Shown here piece by piece: positions 24,514 to 33,418 of a DNA stretch of 64,000 nucleotides. Source of the DNA: Flammeovirgaceae bacterium UBA7330 (lineage in GTDB: Bacteria > Bacteroidota > Bacteroidia > Cytophagales > Cyclobacteriaceae); the NCBI GenBank assembly GCA_002471275.1, contig DKPQ01000017.1, forward strand, positions 434,001-498,000. Direction: 5' to 3'. Within the stretch, counting starts at the first letter, position 1, and each line of letters begins with the position of its first letter. The translations under genes were made by a program, and so were the position numbers. Under the pieces are notes generated by a model, which was not told the origin of the DNA, searched no databases, and worked only from the letters and a program-made list of their open reading frames with translations.

Positions 24514-25908
24514 TTAGAAAATCTCTATACCGAAAAACCTACTGAGTACAGTGAGGATAAAAATGATGCCAAGCACTGTAGGGCACAGGTAGCTTATGGC
24601 AAAATCAATATACTTCTCTACCAAAGTCCCTTTGAAAGCAGGGTAACCTTCTTCAATTTCTTTGTTGAGGTTGTGTTTTTTCCAGACATATGCTGCAAAA
24701 ACTGTCATCAGAAAGCCTCCAAGTGGCAGAAGCGTATCACTACCTATGTGTTGTACAAAGTCTAAAAAGTTGGTCGGGTTTTCTGCGCCGAAATAAGTAA
24801 TGAAATTGGTAAAAAAGTGTGAATCTCCATTTGAGATGAGCGATGGCACACCCATCATGAAGATAAACAGGGCAATGACCCATACCGCGTGACTCCTTCT
24901 AATATTCAATTCGTCTACCGCATACGTCACGGGAACCTCAAGAAGGGATATGGTAGATGTAAGGGCTGCAAAAGAAAGTAACAGGAAGAACAAAGCTCCC
25001 ACTACTCGTCCCAGTATTGGACCTATAGATTCAAAGGCTCCCGGTAGTACCGTGAAAATTAGTCCAGGGCCTCCCTGAACGGTCTCTACAGCACCACTGC
25101 TGATATAGGCCGCAAATGGAAACATCATCAATCCCGCTAAAAAAGCAATCCCTGCATCAGCCATCGTGATCATGGCAGCAGAGGTAATGATATTATCTTG
25201 TTTGGAGACGTAGCTACCATAGGTGATCAGTGCCCCCATACCAAGGGACAATGAGAAAAATGCCTGACCAAGAGCATTGTAAATGACAGAAAAATTGATC
25301 TCTGAGAACTGGGGTACGAGGTAGTAAGAGATGCCCTTAAAGGCATGGGGTAGGGTGAGCGAATAGATGACCAACAAAATGATAATCCCTACCAGTGTGG
25401 GCATCAGGATTTTTGAAGCTCTTTCCACACCACCTGAAATTCCTTTACTCACGACAAAAGCTGTAGCGATCATAAAAAGGATCCCATAAAGACCTACTCG
25501 TCCGATGTTATTGATGTATTCGTTGAATTGTCCTCCAATTTCAAAATTGCCAAAGCTGATCTGGATGAAGTATCCAAAGGCCCAGCCTGCCACCACGTTG
25601 TAGAACGAAAGAATGAGAATCCCTGCCAGGATACCAATCTTACCTAAAAAGCTCCATTTGGGGAATCCCAAATCAATGAATGCTCCTACGGGGTTTTTCT
25701 GCGTTTTCCGCCCGATGGCAATTTCTGTTACCATCACAGGGAAGCACAGTAAAAAGCAAAAGAGCAGATACATGATCACAAAAGCGGCACCTCCACCATT
25801 TGCAACTTCAAAAGGAAATTTCCAAATATTTCCTAAACCTACTGCTGAGCCGGCGGCAGCAAGAATGAATCCGGCTTTACTAGAAAATGATCCCCTGTTA
25901 GTTGCCAT
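24514..25908 (-). CDS. Sodium-dependent transporter, NSS/SNF family
   Basis: A 464-residue LeuT-fold symporter with about 11-12 TM helices. TM1 carries the Na+/substrate-binding signature AAAGSAVGLGNIWKFPFEVA. FFSLSLGMGALITYGSYVSK in TM6 and FAALTSTISLLEVPVTYAVD in TM8 fit the family. Members carry amino acids or related amines with Na+; the substrate is not predictable. It reads alone from its own promoter region. Confidence 0.93.
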   Translation of the reverse strand: MATNRGSFSSKAGFILAAAGSAVGLGNIWKFPFEVANGGGAAFVIMYLLFCFLLCFPVMVTEIAIGRKTQKNPVGAFIDLGFPKWSFLGKIGILAGILILSFYNVVAGWAFGYFIQISFGNFEIGGQFNEYINNIGRVGLYGILFMIATAFVVSKGISGGVERASKILMPTLVGIIILLVIYSLTLPHAFKGISYYLVPQFSEINFSVIYNALGQAFFSLSLGMGALITYGSYVSKQDNIITSAAMITMADAGIAFLAGLMMFPFAAYISSGAVETVQGGPGLIFTVLPGAFESIGPILGRVVGALFFLLLSFAALTSTISLLEVPVTYAVDELNIRRSHAVWVIALFIFMMGVPSLISNGDSHFFTNFITYFGAENPTNFLDFVQHIGSDTLLPLGGFLMTVFAAYVWKKHNLNKEIEEGYPAFKGTLVEKYIDFAISYLCPTVLGIIFILTVLSRFFGIEIF

Positions 25909-25926
25909 GGTTGATGATTAAACCGT

Positions 25927-25934
25927 CAAATATA
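25927..25934 (-). promoter_or_regulatory. -7 promoter box of the NSS transporter gene
   Basis: TATATTTG on the minus strand fits TAnnTTTG exactly and lies 18 bp upstream of the ATG at 25908. No clear TTG is present at the -33 position. Confidence 0.45.
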
Positions 25935-25969
25935 GCAAAAGGGAATTGAAGGTTTGAATACCTGAGATA

Positions 25970-27397
25970 TTACAGATCTTCCTCATCCACCTGCAACTCG
26001 TATGGCAGGTTGAATAAGTGGTTCTTTTTGATGGCATCTGCTACCTTGTTAGGGACATATTTTTCCCAACCGGACTCTCCCTCGCTGATCATCTCAAGCA
26101 CATTATCAGAAATGATGTGCATATACTCTGCTTTTGCTCCTTTCAGATCAAAGATCTGCTTGTTATCCTGGAAATAGCTGTACAGTTTTTGTAGATGAGG
26201 AGGTGGAGTAAATGATTGCGAAGTAAGTAATTTTTCAGAGCCCGGCTCCAGGGTAGGGTAGACGTATAGCTTTACATTACTTCCAAAGAGTCGGCTGAAT
26301 GCTTCGAGGATACCACCATTGAGGTTTTCATAATATTTTTCATCAAAGATCCTGACCAGGTTATTATATCCCAGGACGATACCAATTTTCTTTCGACGTG
26401 TAAACTGAGAAAGATACGCTGCCAGCTTATAATGTTCCTGGTAGTTAGAGATCATTACATTTTGACCCAGCTTACAAAGAAGATCTACACGATCCAAAAA
26501 GTCATTTTCATCTATCTGGCCTTCCATCGTAAGGTCATTCAGGGTAAGCTCACATATGGGTTGGATCTTGCTGATCTCCACATCATCTTCATGACGGTAG
26601 GCTCGCATTCCGGTGAGCATCATATCCACATTGACATGTGTGACGGGTTTGAACCGACCCCGAAGCACGAAAATATTCTTCTTATAAAGCGCAGCTGAGG
26701 GTTGGAGTACATTCCCTTTAGGATCAAACATGGTAGCATGTGTGAGTCCGTTCTTCACAAGTTTCAAACTCATCAGACGGTTGTCCACATGATGAAAGTC
26801 CGGGCCTTCGATCCTGAAAAAGTCTATTTCCAACCGACCGGAATGTAGGTTATCAGCTAGGGAATTGATGATTTCCTCAGGCTCACTGTAGGAGAAACAT
26901 GCATGAATAAGGTTCACTCCTACAATTCCAAGTACCTGCTGTTGCCAGAGCATATCGGTGTCTCTGAGCATTACATGAATAATGCAATCGTTGGGCTCGG
27001 AATTGGAGTGTTTCTGAAACCGAAGTCCGATCCAGCCGTGACCTTCATTGGTTTTCTTGTAGTTAAGTACCTCTACGGTATTCGAAAAGGCAAAAAAGTG
27101 AGATCTCTTGGCCCGGTGAGTAAGCCGTTGCGACAACAGAGAGTATTCCCTGTTGAGCATCTTCATTAGCTTTTCTTCACACACATATCTATCACACTTA
27201 CCATAGATGGCATCACTAAACGTCATGTCATAGGCTGACATTGTTTTTGCGATAGTTCCTGACGCTGCACCTGCTTTAAAAAAGTGGTCAGCTACCTCCT
27301 GGCCTCCCCCAATTTCAGCAATGGTTCCGTAGATTTTTTCATCCAGGTTTAGCTGTAATGCCTTCTCTTTTGTTGTTAATTTTTTGAATTGCTCCAT
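25970..27397 (-). CDS. Conserved protein of unknown function, 475 aa
   Basis: A soluble, cytosolic-looking protein without signal peptide or membrane helix. Its N-terminus (KALQLNLDEKIYGTIAEIGG, then GQEVADHFFKAG and TIAKTMSAYDMTFSDAIYG) is characteristic of a family seen in Bacteroidota and cyanobacteria. Members are often labelled, without clear support, as nicotinate-nucleotide adenylyltransferase or TonB receptor. I see neither a HxGH nucleotidyltransferase motif nor barrel features. The function is unknown. It is flanked by a transporter and an acyl-CoA dehydrogenase, neither obviously linked to it. Confidence 0.8.
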   Translation of the reverse strand: MEQFKKLTTKEKALQLNLDEKIYGTIAEIGGGQEVADHFFKAGAASGTIAKTMSAYDMTFSDAIYGKCDRYVCEEKLMKMLNREYSLLSQRLTHRAKRSHFFAFSNTVEVLNYKKTNEGHGWIGLRFQKHSNSEPNDCIIHVMLRDTDMLWQQQVLGIVGVNLIHACFSYSEPEEIINSLADNLHSGRLEIDFFRIEGPDFHHVDNRLMSLKLVKNGLTHATMFDPKGNVLQPSAALYKKNIFVLRGRFKPVTHVNVDMMLTGMRAYRHEDDVEISKIQPICELTLNDLTMEGQIDENDFLDRVDLLCKLGQNVMISNYQEHYKLAAYLSQFTRRKKIGIVLGYNNLVRIFDEKYYENLNGGILEAFSRLFGSNVKLYVYPTLEPGSEKLLTSQSFTPPPHLQKLYSYFQDNKQIFDLKGAKAEYMHIISDNVLEMISEGESGWEKYVPNKVADAIKKNHLFNLPYELQVDEEDL

Positions 27398-27473
27398 ACC
27401 CTCTAGACCAGAAATAACTTTTATAAAATTATCTGATACTTTCCTTAAAGAAAACCGTTTGCCCTTTTATTAT

Positions 27474-27498
27474 AAAAAAAGCCGACAAAGCCGGCTTT
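27474..27498 (-). terminator. Intrinsic terminator of the 602-residue acyl-CoA dehydrogenase gene
   Basis: On the minus strand AAAGCCG and CGGCTTT form a 7-bp stem with a 7-nt loop (GCTTTGT), followed by a run of T (the A-run ending at 27480 on the plus strand). It lies 27 bp after the stop at 27525. Confidence 0.8.
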
Positions 27499-27524
27499 AG
27501 TTCAAATAATCTGAAAAATATTAC

Positions 27525-29333
27525 CTACTGATATAGGGAATATGGGAATTTGTTAGCTTGAATCATCTGTTCTGCGATGTTTCTTCTGAGTAATGTGGTA
27601 TTGATTGGTTCTGACTTGGTAAAACGCTTCAAACCCATCAACATTACTTTTAGCTCATCCCCGGTAGTAAAAGAAGAGACTGCCTCATCGCCATGGTTCT
27701 TAATCTTTCGAACGGCCTCATAGAGGTACACCCGACCAAGGTCCTGATACAGTCTGCTTCCATCCTCTCCATATAATTTCATCAATTTCTCTGTTCGCAA
27801 TAGCACGGATTCTGCTACATAAATTTCAATGACCATATCAGCAATGTGCATTAGAAGTTCCTGCTCATCATTGAGTTTCGGGCCAAAGACCTCTGCAGCT
27901 TTTCCAGCGGTCATTAATAGCGCTTTCTTTAAGTTCTTCAAAGTTTCCTTTTCGCTCGCCAGGGGAACTGACTTGTCCACGGAACCAAAGGATGGCACAG
28001 AAGTCAATTCTTTGGCAACTTCTTTGGCCGGTGTGAGGAAATCCATTTCACCCTTCATGGCTTTTTTGAAAATCATCCCTACAAGGAGCATGCGGTTGAT
28101 CTCATTGGTGCCTTCATAGATCCGTGTGATCCTGGCATCCCGGTAAGCTCTGGCCATTGGCGCTTCTTCAGAGAAACCCATTCCTCCATAGATTTGAACG
28201 CCTTCGTCTACCGTGTAGTCCAGGGCTTCAGATCCATGGATCTTAATGATCGCACACTCCACAGCAAACTGTTCCAGGCTTTTGAGCTTAGCTTCATTCA
28301 CATCTTTACCCGCATCGATCAATTGCTGCGTGTAATCGTCAATATTTTGTCCTGCCCTGTAGGAGGCAGACTCAATACCGTAAGTCTTGACCGCCATAGA
28401 GGCCAGTTTTTGCTTGATAGCCCCAAAGCTGGAGATGGATACACCAAACTGTTTGCGTTCATTGGCGTAATTGGTAGCAAGAGTAGCTACGTGCTTACAT
28501 CCGTTGATCACACCGGCTCCAAGTTTGATCCGGCCGGCATTCAATACATTCACAGCGATTTTAAATCCATTCTCCCGTTTAGAGAGCATATTTTCTACAG
28601 GTACTTTGCTGTCATTGAAGAAGACCTGACGTGTAGAAGAACCTTTGATACCTAACTTCCGCTCTTCATCATTCATGGTGATGCCACCAAATGATTTTTC
28701 TACCAGGAAGGCAGTCAGGTTTTTGTCATCATCTATTTTAGCGAATACAATGAAAAGATCAGCGAATCCTGCATTGGAGATCCACATCTTTTGCCCATTG
28801 ATTAAATAATGTTTCCCGTCGTCGGTAAGCGTGGCTTTTGACTTTCCGGAATTGGCATCAGAACCTGCATCCGGTTCGGTAAGGCAGTAACTTGCCTTCC
28901 ATTCTCCAGTCGCTAGTTTTGGTAAATATTTTTGCTTTTGCTCTTCAGTCCCATAAAACAAGATGGGTAGGGTACCGATACCTGTATGTGCACCATACGC
29001 TGTAGAGAATGAACCTGAACTGGCTATGATATCAGCCATCAGCATCCCGGTATTGAAACTCATACCCAAACCCCCGTACTCTTCAGGTACAGTCACACCC
29101 AACAACCCCAGTTCACCTGCCTTGGACATGATAGAGGACATCAGTCCTTCTTCCATACCATCAATTCTATCTACATGAGGAAAAATCTCTTTGTCGAGGA
29201 AATCCTGAGCCGCTGCGGCCATCATTTTTTGTTCTTCAGAAAACTCCTCAGGGATAAAAATATCCTCTGCGCTGGTTTCTTTTACGATGAATTCGCCGCC
29301 TTTAATTGAAGTTTTATTTGCTACCGCTTCCAT
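27525..29333 (-). CDS. Acyl-CoA dehydrogenase with C-terminal extension (fatty-acid type)
   Basis: A 602-residue FAD enzyme, about 200 residues longer than the 385-residue one at 21447. The standard ACAD core is visible: WKASYCLTEPDAGSDANSGK, RKQFGVSISSFGAIKQKLAS and QIYGGMGFSEEAPMARAYRD ... RIYEGTNEINRMLLVGMIFK, followed by an extra helical domain (about residues 415-600). This length resembles very-long-chain acyl-CoA dehydrogenase types and the ACADs found in Bacteroidota beta-oxidation operons. It probably catalyses the first step of fatty-acid beta-oxidation with ETF as acceptor. The gene stands alone, with a palindromic operator pair upstream and a terminator downstream. Confidence 0.93.
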   Translation of the reverse strand: MEAVANKTSIKGGEFIVKETSAEDIFIPEEFSEEQKMMAAAAQDFLDKEIFPHVDRIDGMEEGLMSSIMSKAGELGLLGVTVPEEYGGLGMSFNTGMLMADIIASSGSFSTAYGAHTGIGTLPILFYGTEEQKQKYLPKLATGEWKASYCLTEPDAGSDANSGKSKATLTDDGKHYLINGQKMWISNAGFADLFIVFAKIDDDKNLTAFLVEKSFGGITMNDEERKLGIKGSSTRQVFFNDSKVPVENMLSKRENGFKIAVNVLNAGRIKLGAGVINGCKHVATLATNYANERKQFGVSISSFGAIKQKLASMAVKTYGIESASYRAGQNIDDYTQQLIDAGKDVNEAKLKSLEQFAVECAIIKIHGSEALDYTVDEGVQIYGGMGFSEEAPMARAYRDARITRIYEGTNEINRMLLVGMIFKKAMKGEMDFLTPAKEVAKELTSVPSFGSVDKSVPLASEKETLKNLKKALLMTAGKAAEVFGPKLNDEQELLMHIADMVIEIYVAESVLLRTEKLMKLYGEDGSRLYQDLGRVYLYEAVRKIKNHGDEAVSSFTTGDELKVMLMGLKRFTKSEPINTTLLRRNIAEQMIQANKFPYSLYQ

Positions 29334-29352
29334 GTTGGTTTAACTCAAATAT

Positions 29353-29405
29353 GTTATGCATGCATACTAAATCAAAGGTAGAGAAAAATGTTATGCATGC
29401 ATAAC
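29353..29405. promoter_or_regulatory. Two palindromic operator candidates upstream of the acyl-CoA dehydrogenase gene
   Basis: GTTATGCATGCATAAC at 29390-29405 is a perfect 16-bp palindrome. The same first 14 bases recur at 29353-29366 (ending CT instead of AC), 37 bp away. Both lie within 75 bp upstream of the ATG at 29333, where a repressor would cover the promoter. The palindrome size and gene target suit a MarR- or TetR-type regulator of fatty-acid oxidation; no such regulator gene is in the window. Confidence 0.7.
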
Positions 29406-29537
29406 AAATTGAAAATTATTTTTGATCCAGTTGAATCAAAGGATATTTTGACCCATTTAAACCAATGAAGTACCATTCAAAAGAATTTGATTTTGATAAG
29501 ATGACTCATTCATTAGCTTTATGCTTTCAAATACGAA

Positions 29538-30914
29538 ATGGATATGAATAGGATATTAATCGTTTTAACGCTGGGATTGCTTTTTGCCTGCGGAGGCAAA
29601 GAGGAGCCGAAAGAAGAGGGTGTATTCCCTTATCCCATCCAGCAGACCATGCTGGATAATGGACTCAATGTGGTGACCGTTCCTTTTAATAGCCCCGGGA
29701 TAGCTGCTTTCTATATAGTAGTCAGGGTAGGGTCGAGGAATGAGATTGAAGAAGGAAAGACCGGGTTTGCCCACTTCTTTGAGCATATGATGTTTAGAGG
29801 TACGGATAAGTACCCAAAAGAAAAGTATGGTGAGGTGCTCAAGTCAATCGGTGCTGCTGCCAATGCTAATACATGGTTTGACAGAACTGTCTATCATATG
29901 ACAGGAAATGCAGAAATGCTCGACAAGATGTTTGAGCTGGAGGCCGACAGATTTATGAACCTCAATTATTCGGAAGCAGATTTTAAGGTAGAAGCAGGTG
30001 CTGTAAAAGGTGAGTATACCAAGAACTTTTCCAGTCCTTACATGAAGTTGTATGAGAAAACATACAATACGGCATTTACCGAGCATACGTACTCGCATAC
30101 CACCATTGGCTTCTGGGAAGATGTGGTGGACATGCCCAATCAATACGAATATTCATTACAGTTTTTTGACAGGTGGTACCGGCCTGAGTATTGTACAATC
30201 ATTGTGGTGGGTGACGTGACCCAGGAAAAGGTAAATACCCTGGCCAGGGAGTATTTCGGGGAATGGGAACCTGGTTCTTATACACAGCAAATCCCTGTAG
30301 AACCTGAGCAAACAGAGACGCGGTATGCCCATATTCAGGAAGAAAATTTCCCACCTGTATTGTCATTGAATTATAAAGGAGTTGCCTATTCGGTGGAAAA
30401 TCTTGATATGGCTGCTTTAGATGTAATTGGGACTCTTGCATTTTCCGAGCGCTCACCTATCTACAAAAAACTTGTAGAAGAGGAGCGAATTGTCAGAGAG
30501 CTTTCTGCTGGTGGGTACAATACCGTCGATCCGGGATTATGGTCAGTGGATGCCGTTTTAGTCAAGAAGGAAGATTTAACAAAAGTGAAGAATGAGATTG
30601 TATCGGTTTTGGAGAAACTCAAAACTGAGCCAGTAGATTCTCTGACACTCGCTCAAACCAAGAGCCACCTTAAATATGGCTACGCCATGACGCTGGACAA
30701 TCCTGATGCCATTGCCAATTCCCTTGCGTGGTTTACCTGGCTTACCGGCGATCCGGCAGATGTGAATCCCGGGTATGCCAACTATGATAAAGTCACTCCT
30801 GAGATCATCATGGAAGTAGCAAACAAATATTTAGTTGATGACAAATTAACTGTAGCTACCATTTCTCCTGATGAGCAAGTAGAAGTGATTGAAGAACTAA
30901 ATTTTGACAGATAA
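29538..30914 (+). CDS. M16-family zinc metalloprotease, lipoprotein
   Basis: A 458-residue periplasm-facing lipoprotein (lipobox ending at C18, LLFAC). The inverted zinc motif HxxEH is H79-F-F-E82-H83, and the third ligand is in the E152...E159 segment (VEAGAVKGEYTKN), as in M16 pitrilysin/processing-peptidase families. Each M16 subunit of this size holds two homologous domains, and pairs of subunits form the working clam-shell. The next gene, 12 bp downstream, encodes the partner lacking the zinc motif. The substrate is unknown. Confidence 0.93.
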   Translation: MDMNRILIVLTLGLLFACGGKEEPKEEGVFPYPIQQTMLDNGLNVVTVPFNSPGIAAFYIVVRVGSRNEIEEGKTGFAHFFEHMMFRGTDKYPKEKYGEVLKSIGAAANANTWFDRTVYHMTGNAEMLDKMFELEADRFMNLNYSEADFKVEAGAVKGEYTKNFSSPYMKLYEKTYNTAFTEHTYSHTTIGFWEDVVDMPNQYEYSLQFFDRWYRPEYCTIIVVGDVTQEKVNTLAREYFGEWEPGSYTQQIPVEPEQTETRYAHIQEENFPPVLSLNYKGVAYSVENLDMAALDVIGTLAFSERSPIYKKLVEEERIVRELSAGGYNTVDPGLWSVDAVLVKKEDLTKVKNEIVSVLEKLKTEPVDSLTLAQTKSHLKYGYAMTLDNPDAIANSLAWFTWLTGDPADVNPGYANYDKVTPEIIMEVANKYLVDDKLTVATISPDEQVEVIEELNFDR

Positions 30915-30926
30915 TACGCTGAAGAT

Positions 30927-32462
30927 ATGAACCGATTATTCATTCTAATAACCTTTTTGACATCATCAGCAGTATTTGCACAGGATGTCATCGAATTGCC
31001 AAGCAGTTCCACCAAAGTGATCGTAAAGCTGGCCTTCAAAAACGGATCCATGTGTGATCCGGTGGGCAAAGAAGGCCTGACCAACTTAACAGCTTCGCTC
31101 ATTGCTGAGACAGGAAGTGATCAGTATACCAAATCTGAGATCAATGATCTACTCTATCCAATGGCTGCAAACTATAGTTCTTTCACCGATAAAGAGATGA
31201 CCACATTTACTTTTGCGGTGCATAGTGATTTCCTGGAAGAGTTTTATGATATCATTAGAGGCGTAATCCTAAATCCTTCTTTTGCTCAGTCAGATTTTGA
31301 GCGGATAAAATCGAATCTGGAAGTATATGTGAAAGAGATCATTAAGGCCAACTCGGATGAGGATTTCAGTAAAATGGCCCTTGAGGAACAGCTGTTTGAG
31401 GGTACACGATATGCCCACATGAAAGAAGGTACCATCTCCGGATTGGCATCAATTACCCGGGAGGATGTGGTGGCACATTATAAGAAGTATTTCACCAGCA
31501 AAAATGTGCTGATAGGTATTGCAGGTAAATATGATCAACGTTTTCTCGACAAGATCAAGTCAGACATCAACCAGTTGCCCGGACAAATGCCTGACTTACC
31601 TAAGCTGGGTAAAGTAGAAATGCCTGATGGGATTGAGGTACAGCTGATCCCTAAGCCAAATAACCTGGGTACAGCCATTTACACAGGCTATCCTATTGAT
31701 ATCGACAGGTCTTCTCCTGACTGGCCAGCTATGCTTGTGGTAAATAGCTACCTGGGAGAGCACAGGAAATCTTACTCTAAACTCTATAAGCTCATTCGTG
31801 AGCAAAGATCAATGAACTATGGTGATTACACCTATATAGAATGGTACGAAGCAGGAGGTAATAATCAACTGCCATTGACAGGATTTCCGAGAAGCCAGAA
31901 TTATTTTGCCATCTGGATCCGTCCCGTACAAACTGCCATTAGCTTAACCAGTCAGTATCCGGAACTGGCTGGGATCAAAATCGGACATGCACACTTTGCC
32001 ATGAGGATGGCATTGAACGAAGTGGAAAGGGTTAAAAAGGAAGGGCTGACAAAAGAGGAGTTTGACCTTACCAGGCAATTTTTGATGAGTTACATGAACT
32101 TGTTTGTGCAAACACCCGGCAAACAGCTTGGCTTCCTGATGGATAGTAAGTTTTATGGCATGGAAAATTACATAAGTAAGATGACCAATGCCATTTCAAA
32201 GCTTACTCTGGAGGATGTGAACAAAGCGGCTGCTAAATATCTGCAGGTAGATAATATGTACATTACCATGATCACAGACCAGGCAGAAGCCCAACCACTG
32301 AAACAAAGTCTTCTTACAAATGCTGTATCACCCATGTCGTATTCCAATGTGGTGCGGGAAAGTCTCGGGGAAGAGATCTTTGAACTTGATAAAAAAGTAG
32401 AGAGCTATTCCATGAATGTGAAGAAAGTAGAGATTTTGGAACCAAAAGTGCTTTTTAAGTAG
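30927..32462 (+). CDS. M16-family protein lacking the zinc motif (partner subunit)
   Basis: A 511-residue exported protein with a clear signal peptide (FILITFLTSSAVFAQ). It has the M16 fold signals, including GLTNLTASLIAETGSDQYTK at the place where HxxEH should occur and REQRSMNYGDYTYIEW in the second half, but no HxxEH. It is therefore the non-catalytic partner, analogous to the alpha subunit of mitochondrial processing peptidase. It lies 12 bp after the active subunit gene and is followed by a terminator, so the two genes form one transcript. Confidence 0.9.
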   Translation: MNRLFILITFLTSSAVFAQDVIELPSSSTKVIVKLAFKNGSMCDPVGKEGLTNLTASLIAETGSDQYTKSEINDLLYPMAANYSSFTDKEMTTFTFAVHSDFLEEFYDIIRGVILNPSFAQSDFERIKSNLEVYVKEIIKANSDEDFSKMALEEQLFEGTRYAHMKEGTISGLASITREDVVAHYKKYFTSKNVLIGIAGKYDQRFLDKIKSDINQLPGQMPDLPKLGKVEMPDGIEVQLIPKPNNLGTAIYTGYPIDIDRSSPDWPAMLVVNSYLGEHRKSYSKLYKLIREQRSMNYGDYTYIEWYEAGGNNQLPLTGFPRSQNYFAIWIRPVQTAISLTSQYPELAGIKIGHAHFAMRMALNEVERVKKEGLTKEEFDLTRQFLMSYMNLFVQTPGKQLGFLMDSKFYGMENYISKMTNAISKLTLEDVNKAAAKYLQVDNMYITMITDQAEAQPLKQSLLTNAVSPMSYSNVVRESLGEEIFELDKKVESYSMNVKKVEILEPKVLFK

Positions 32463-32493
32463 GATCAATTTTTTTTGTTGGTGAATTTTAAGT

Positions 32494-32524
32494 AGTCCGG
32501 GGGAGTCCTCCGGACTATTTTTTT
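32494..32524 (+). terminator. Intrinsic terminator of the M16 pair
   Basis: AGTCCGG (32494-32500) pairs with CCGGACT (32510-32516) around a 9-nt loop, followed by a run of T up to 32524. It is 31 bp after the stop of the second M16 gene. Confidence 0.85.
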
Positions 32525-32605
32525 GAGCTGTCAGAAACGTGTGATTCTGGGTTTCGATTCACGATTGAGAACATTATTCCTTTTATTTGCGTTAACGAGA
32601 CCGAG

Positions 32606-32986
32606 GTGAGAAAAATTTCTTCCATATTCTTCATAGTATTCTATTCGCTGATAGCTACTGGTTTTTCAGTCAACCTTCACTATTGTCTGGACGAACTGGC
32701 AGGAATCGGAGTTTTTGGAGAGGAAAATAAATGCTGTTGTGGAGAGAATGAGGACATTTCCAGGTGTTGCGACAATGAGACAATCGCACTCGATGCTGTT
32801 GAAGAACTCATTCCTACTGTAAACAATGTTGAGGTTGCCCTGGAAGCAACAGTGGCTGAGGTGCTTACATCCATTGATCCTGTTTTAACTCTGGTTAAGG
32901 ACCAGATGATCAGGGCAAGTGATTCTTCGCCCCCTGATAAACAGCCCTTATGGCTGCTCAATTGTAAGCTCATATTATACGGTTAG
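32606..32986 (+). CDS. HYC_CC_PP family protein (copper-island small secreted protein)
   Basis: A 126-residue protein starting at GTG, with an N-terminal hydrophobic segment acting as signal peptide or anchor. It shows all three family marks: H25-Y26-C27, cysteine clusters C43-C45 and C54-C55, and a late SPPDKQPLW. The family is named for these motifs and is found beside metal-associated genes in Bacteroidota; its function is unknown. Seven cysteines in the short mature part suggest metal (probably Cu) binding. It is the first gene of the copper island. Confidence 0.82.
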   Translation: MRKISSIFFIVFYSLIATGFSVNLHYCLDELAGIGVFGEENKCCCGENEDISRCCDNETIALDAVEELIPTVNNVEVALEATVAEVLTSIDPVLTLVKDQMIRASDSSPPDKQPLWLLNCKLILYG

Positions 32987-33051
32987 TGATTTAGTCATTC
33001 CATGAGGAAGCGTTCCCATGCTTCCATGAATTTATCTATTCTACTAAATCA
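32987..33051 (+). promoter_or_regulatory. Intercistronic hairpin in the copper island
   Basis: TGATTTAGT (32987-32995) pairs with ACTAAATCA (33043-33051), and within that loop GGAAGC (33006-33011) pairs with GCTTCC (33020-33025). The structure fills the gap between the HYC_CC_PP and HMA genes and ends 8 bp before the ATG at 33060. There is no T-run. It could act on mRNA stability or on translation of the HMA gene. Confidence 0.5.
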
Positions 33052-33059
33052 TTAAATCA

Positions 33060-33416
33060 ATGAAAATTTTAAATAAAATCTTATTTGTAGCGATTTTGCT
33101 ACTTTCCATTCAATCATTGCAAGCACAGAAAATCCAGGAAATTGACACAGCTACTTTCAAAGTAGCCGGGGTTTGTGAAATGTGCAAGGACCGGATTGAA
33201 AACGCGGCATTGATCAAAGGAGTGAAATTTGCTGAGTGGAACAAAGATTCTAAGGACCTGGTAGTCATTTATAAAACTGATAAGACTACAGAGGAGGATC
33301 TCCATAAAGCTGTTGCAGAGTACGGTCATGACACGGAGAAAGAAAAAGCTAAAAAGGAGAATTACGATAAGTTGCCTTTTTGCTGTGCATATCGAGACGG
33401 CGTAGAAACCCACTGA
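33060..33416 (+). CDS. Secreted heavy-metal-associated (HMA) domain protein
   Basis: A 118-residue exported protein with a signal peptide ending at SLQAQ. The mature part is a single HMA fold with a GVCEMC metal motif (C39, C42) and a second cysteine pair near the C-terminus (LPFCCAYRDG). It is probably a periplasmic copper carrier or scavenger. It ends 2 bp before the TonB receptor start, so it is cotranscribed with it and may pass metal between the outer-membrane receptor and other periplasmic sites. Confidence 0.88.
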   Translation: MKILNKILFVAILLLSIQSLQAQKIQEIDTATFKVAGVCEMCKDRIENAALIKGVKFAEWNKDSKDLVVIYKTDKTTEEDLHKAVAEYGHDTEKEKAKKENYDKLPFCCAYRDGVETH

Positions 33417-33418
33417 TT

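Noticed and set aside
27525..29333. The acyl-CoA dehydrogenase as part of the leucine operon
   Set aside because: It is 5 kb away, on the opposite strand, has its own operator pair and terminator, and is of the longer fatty-acid type.
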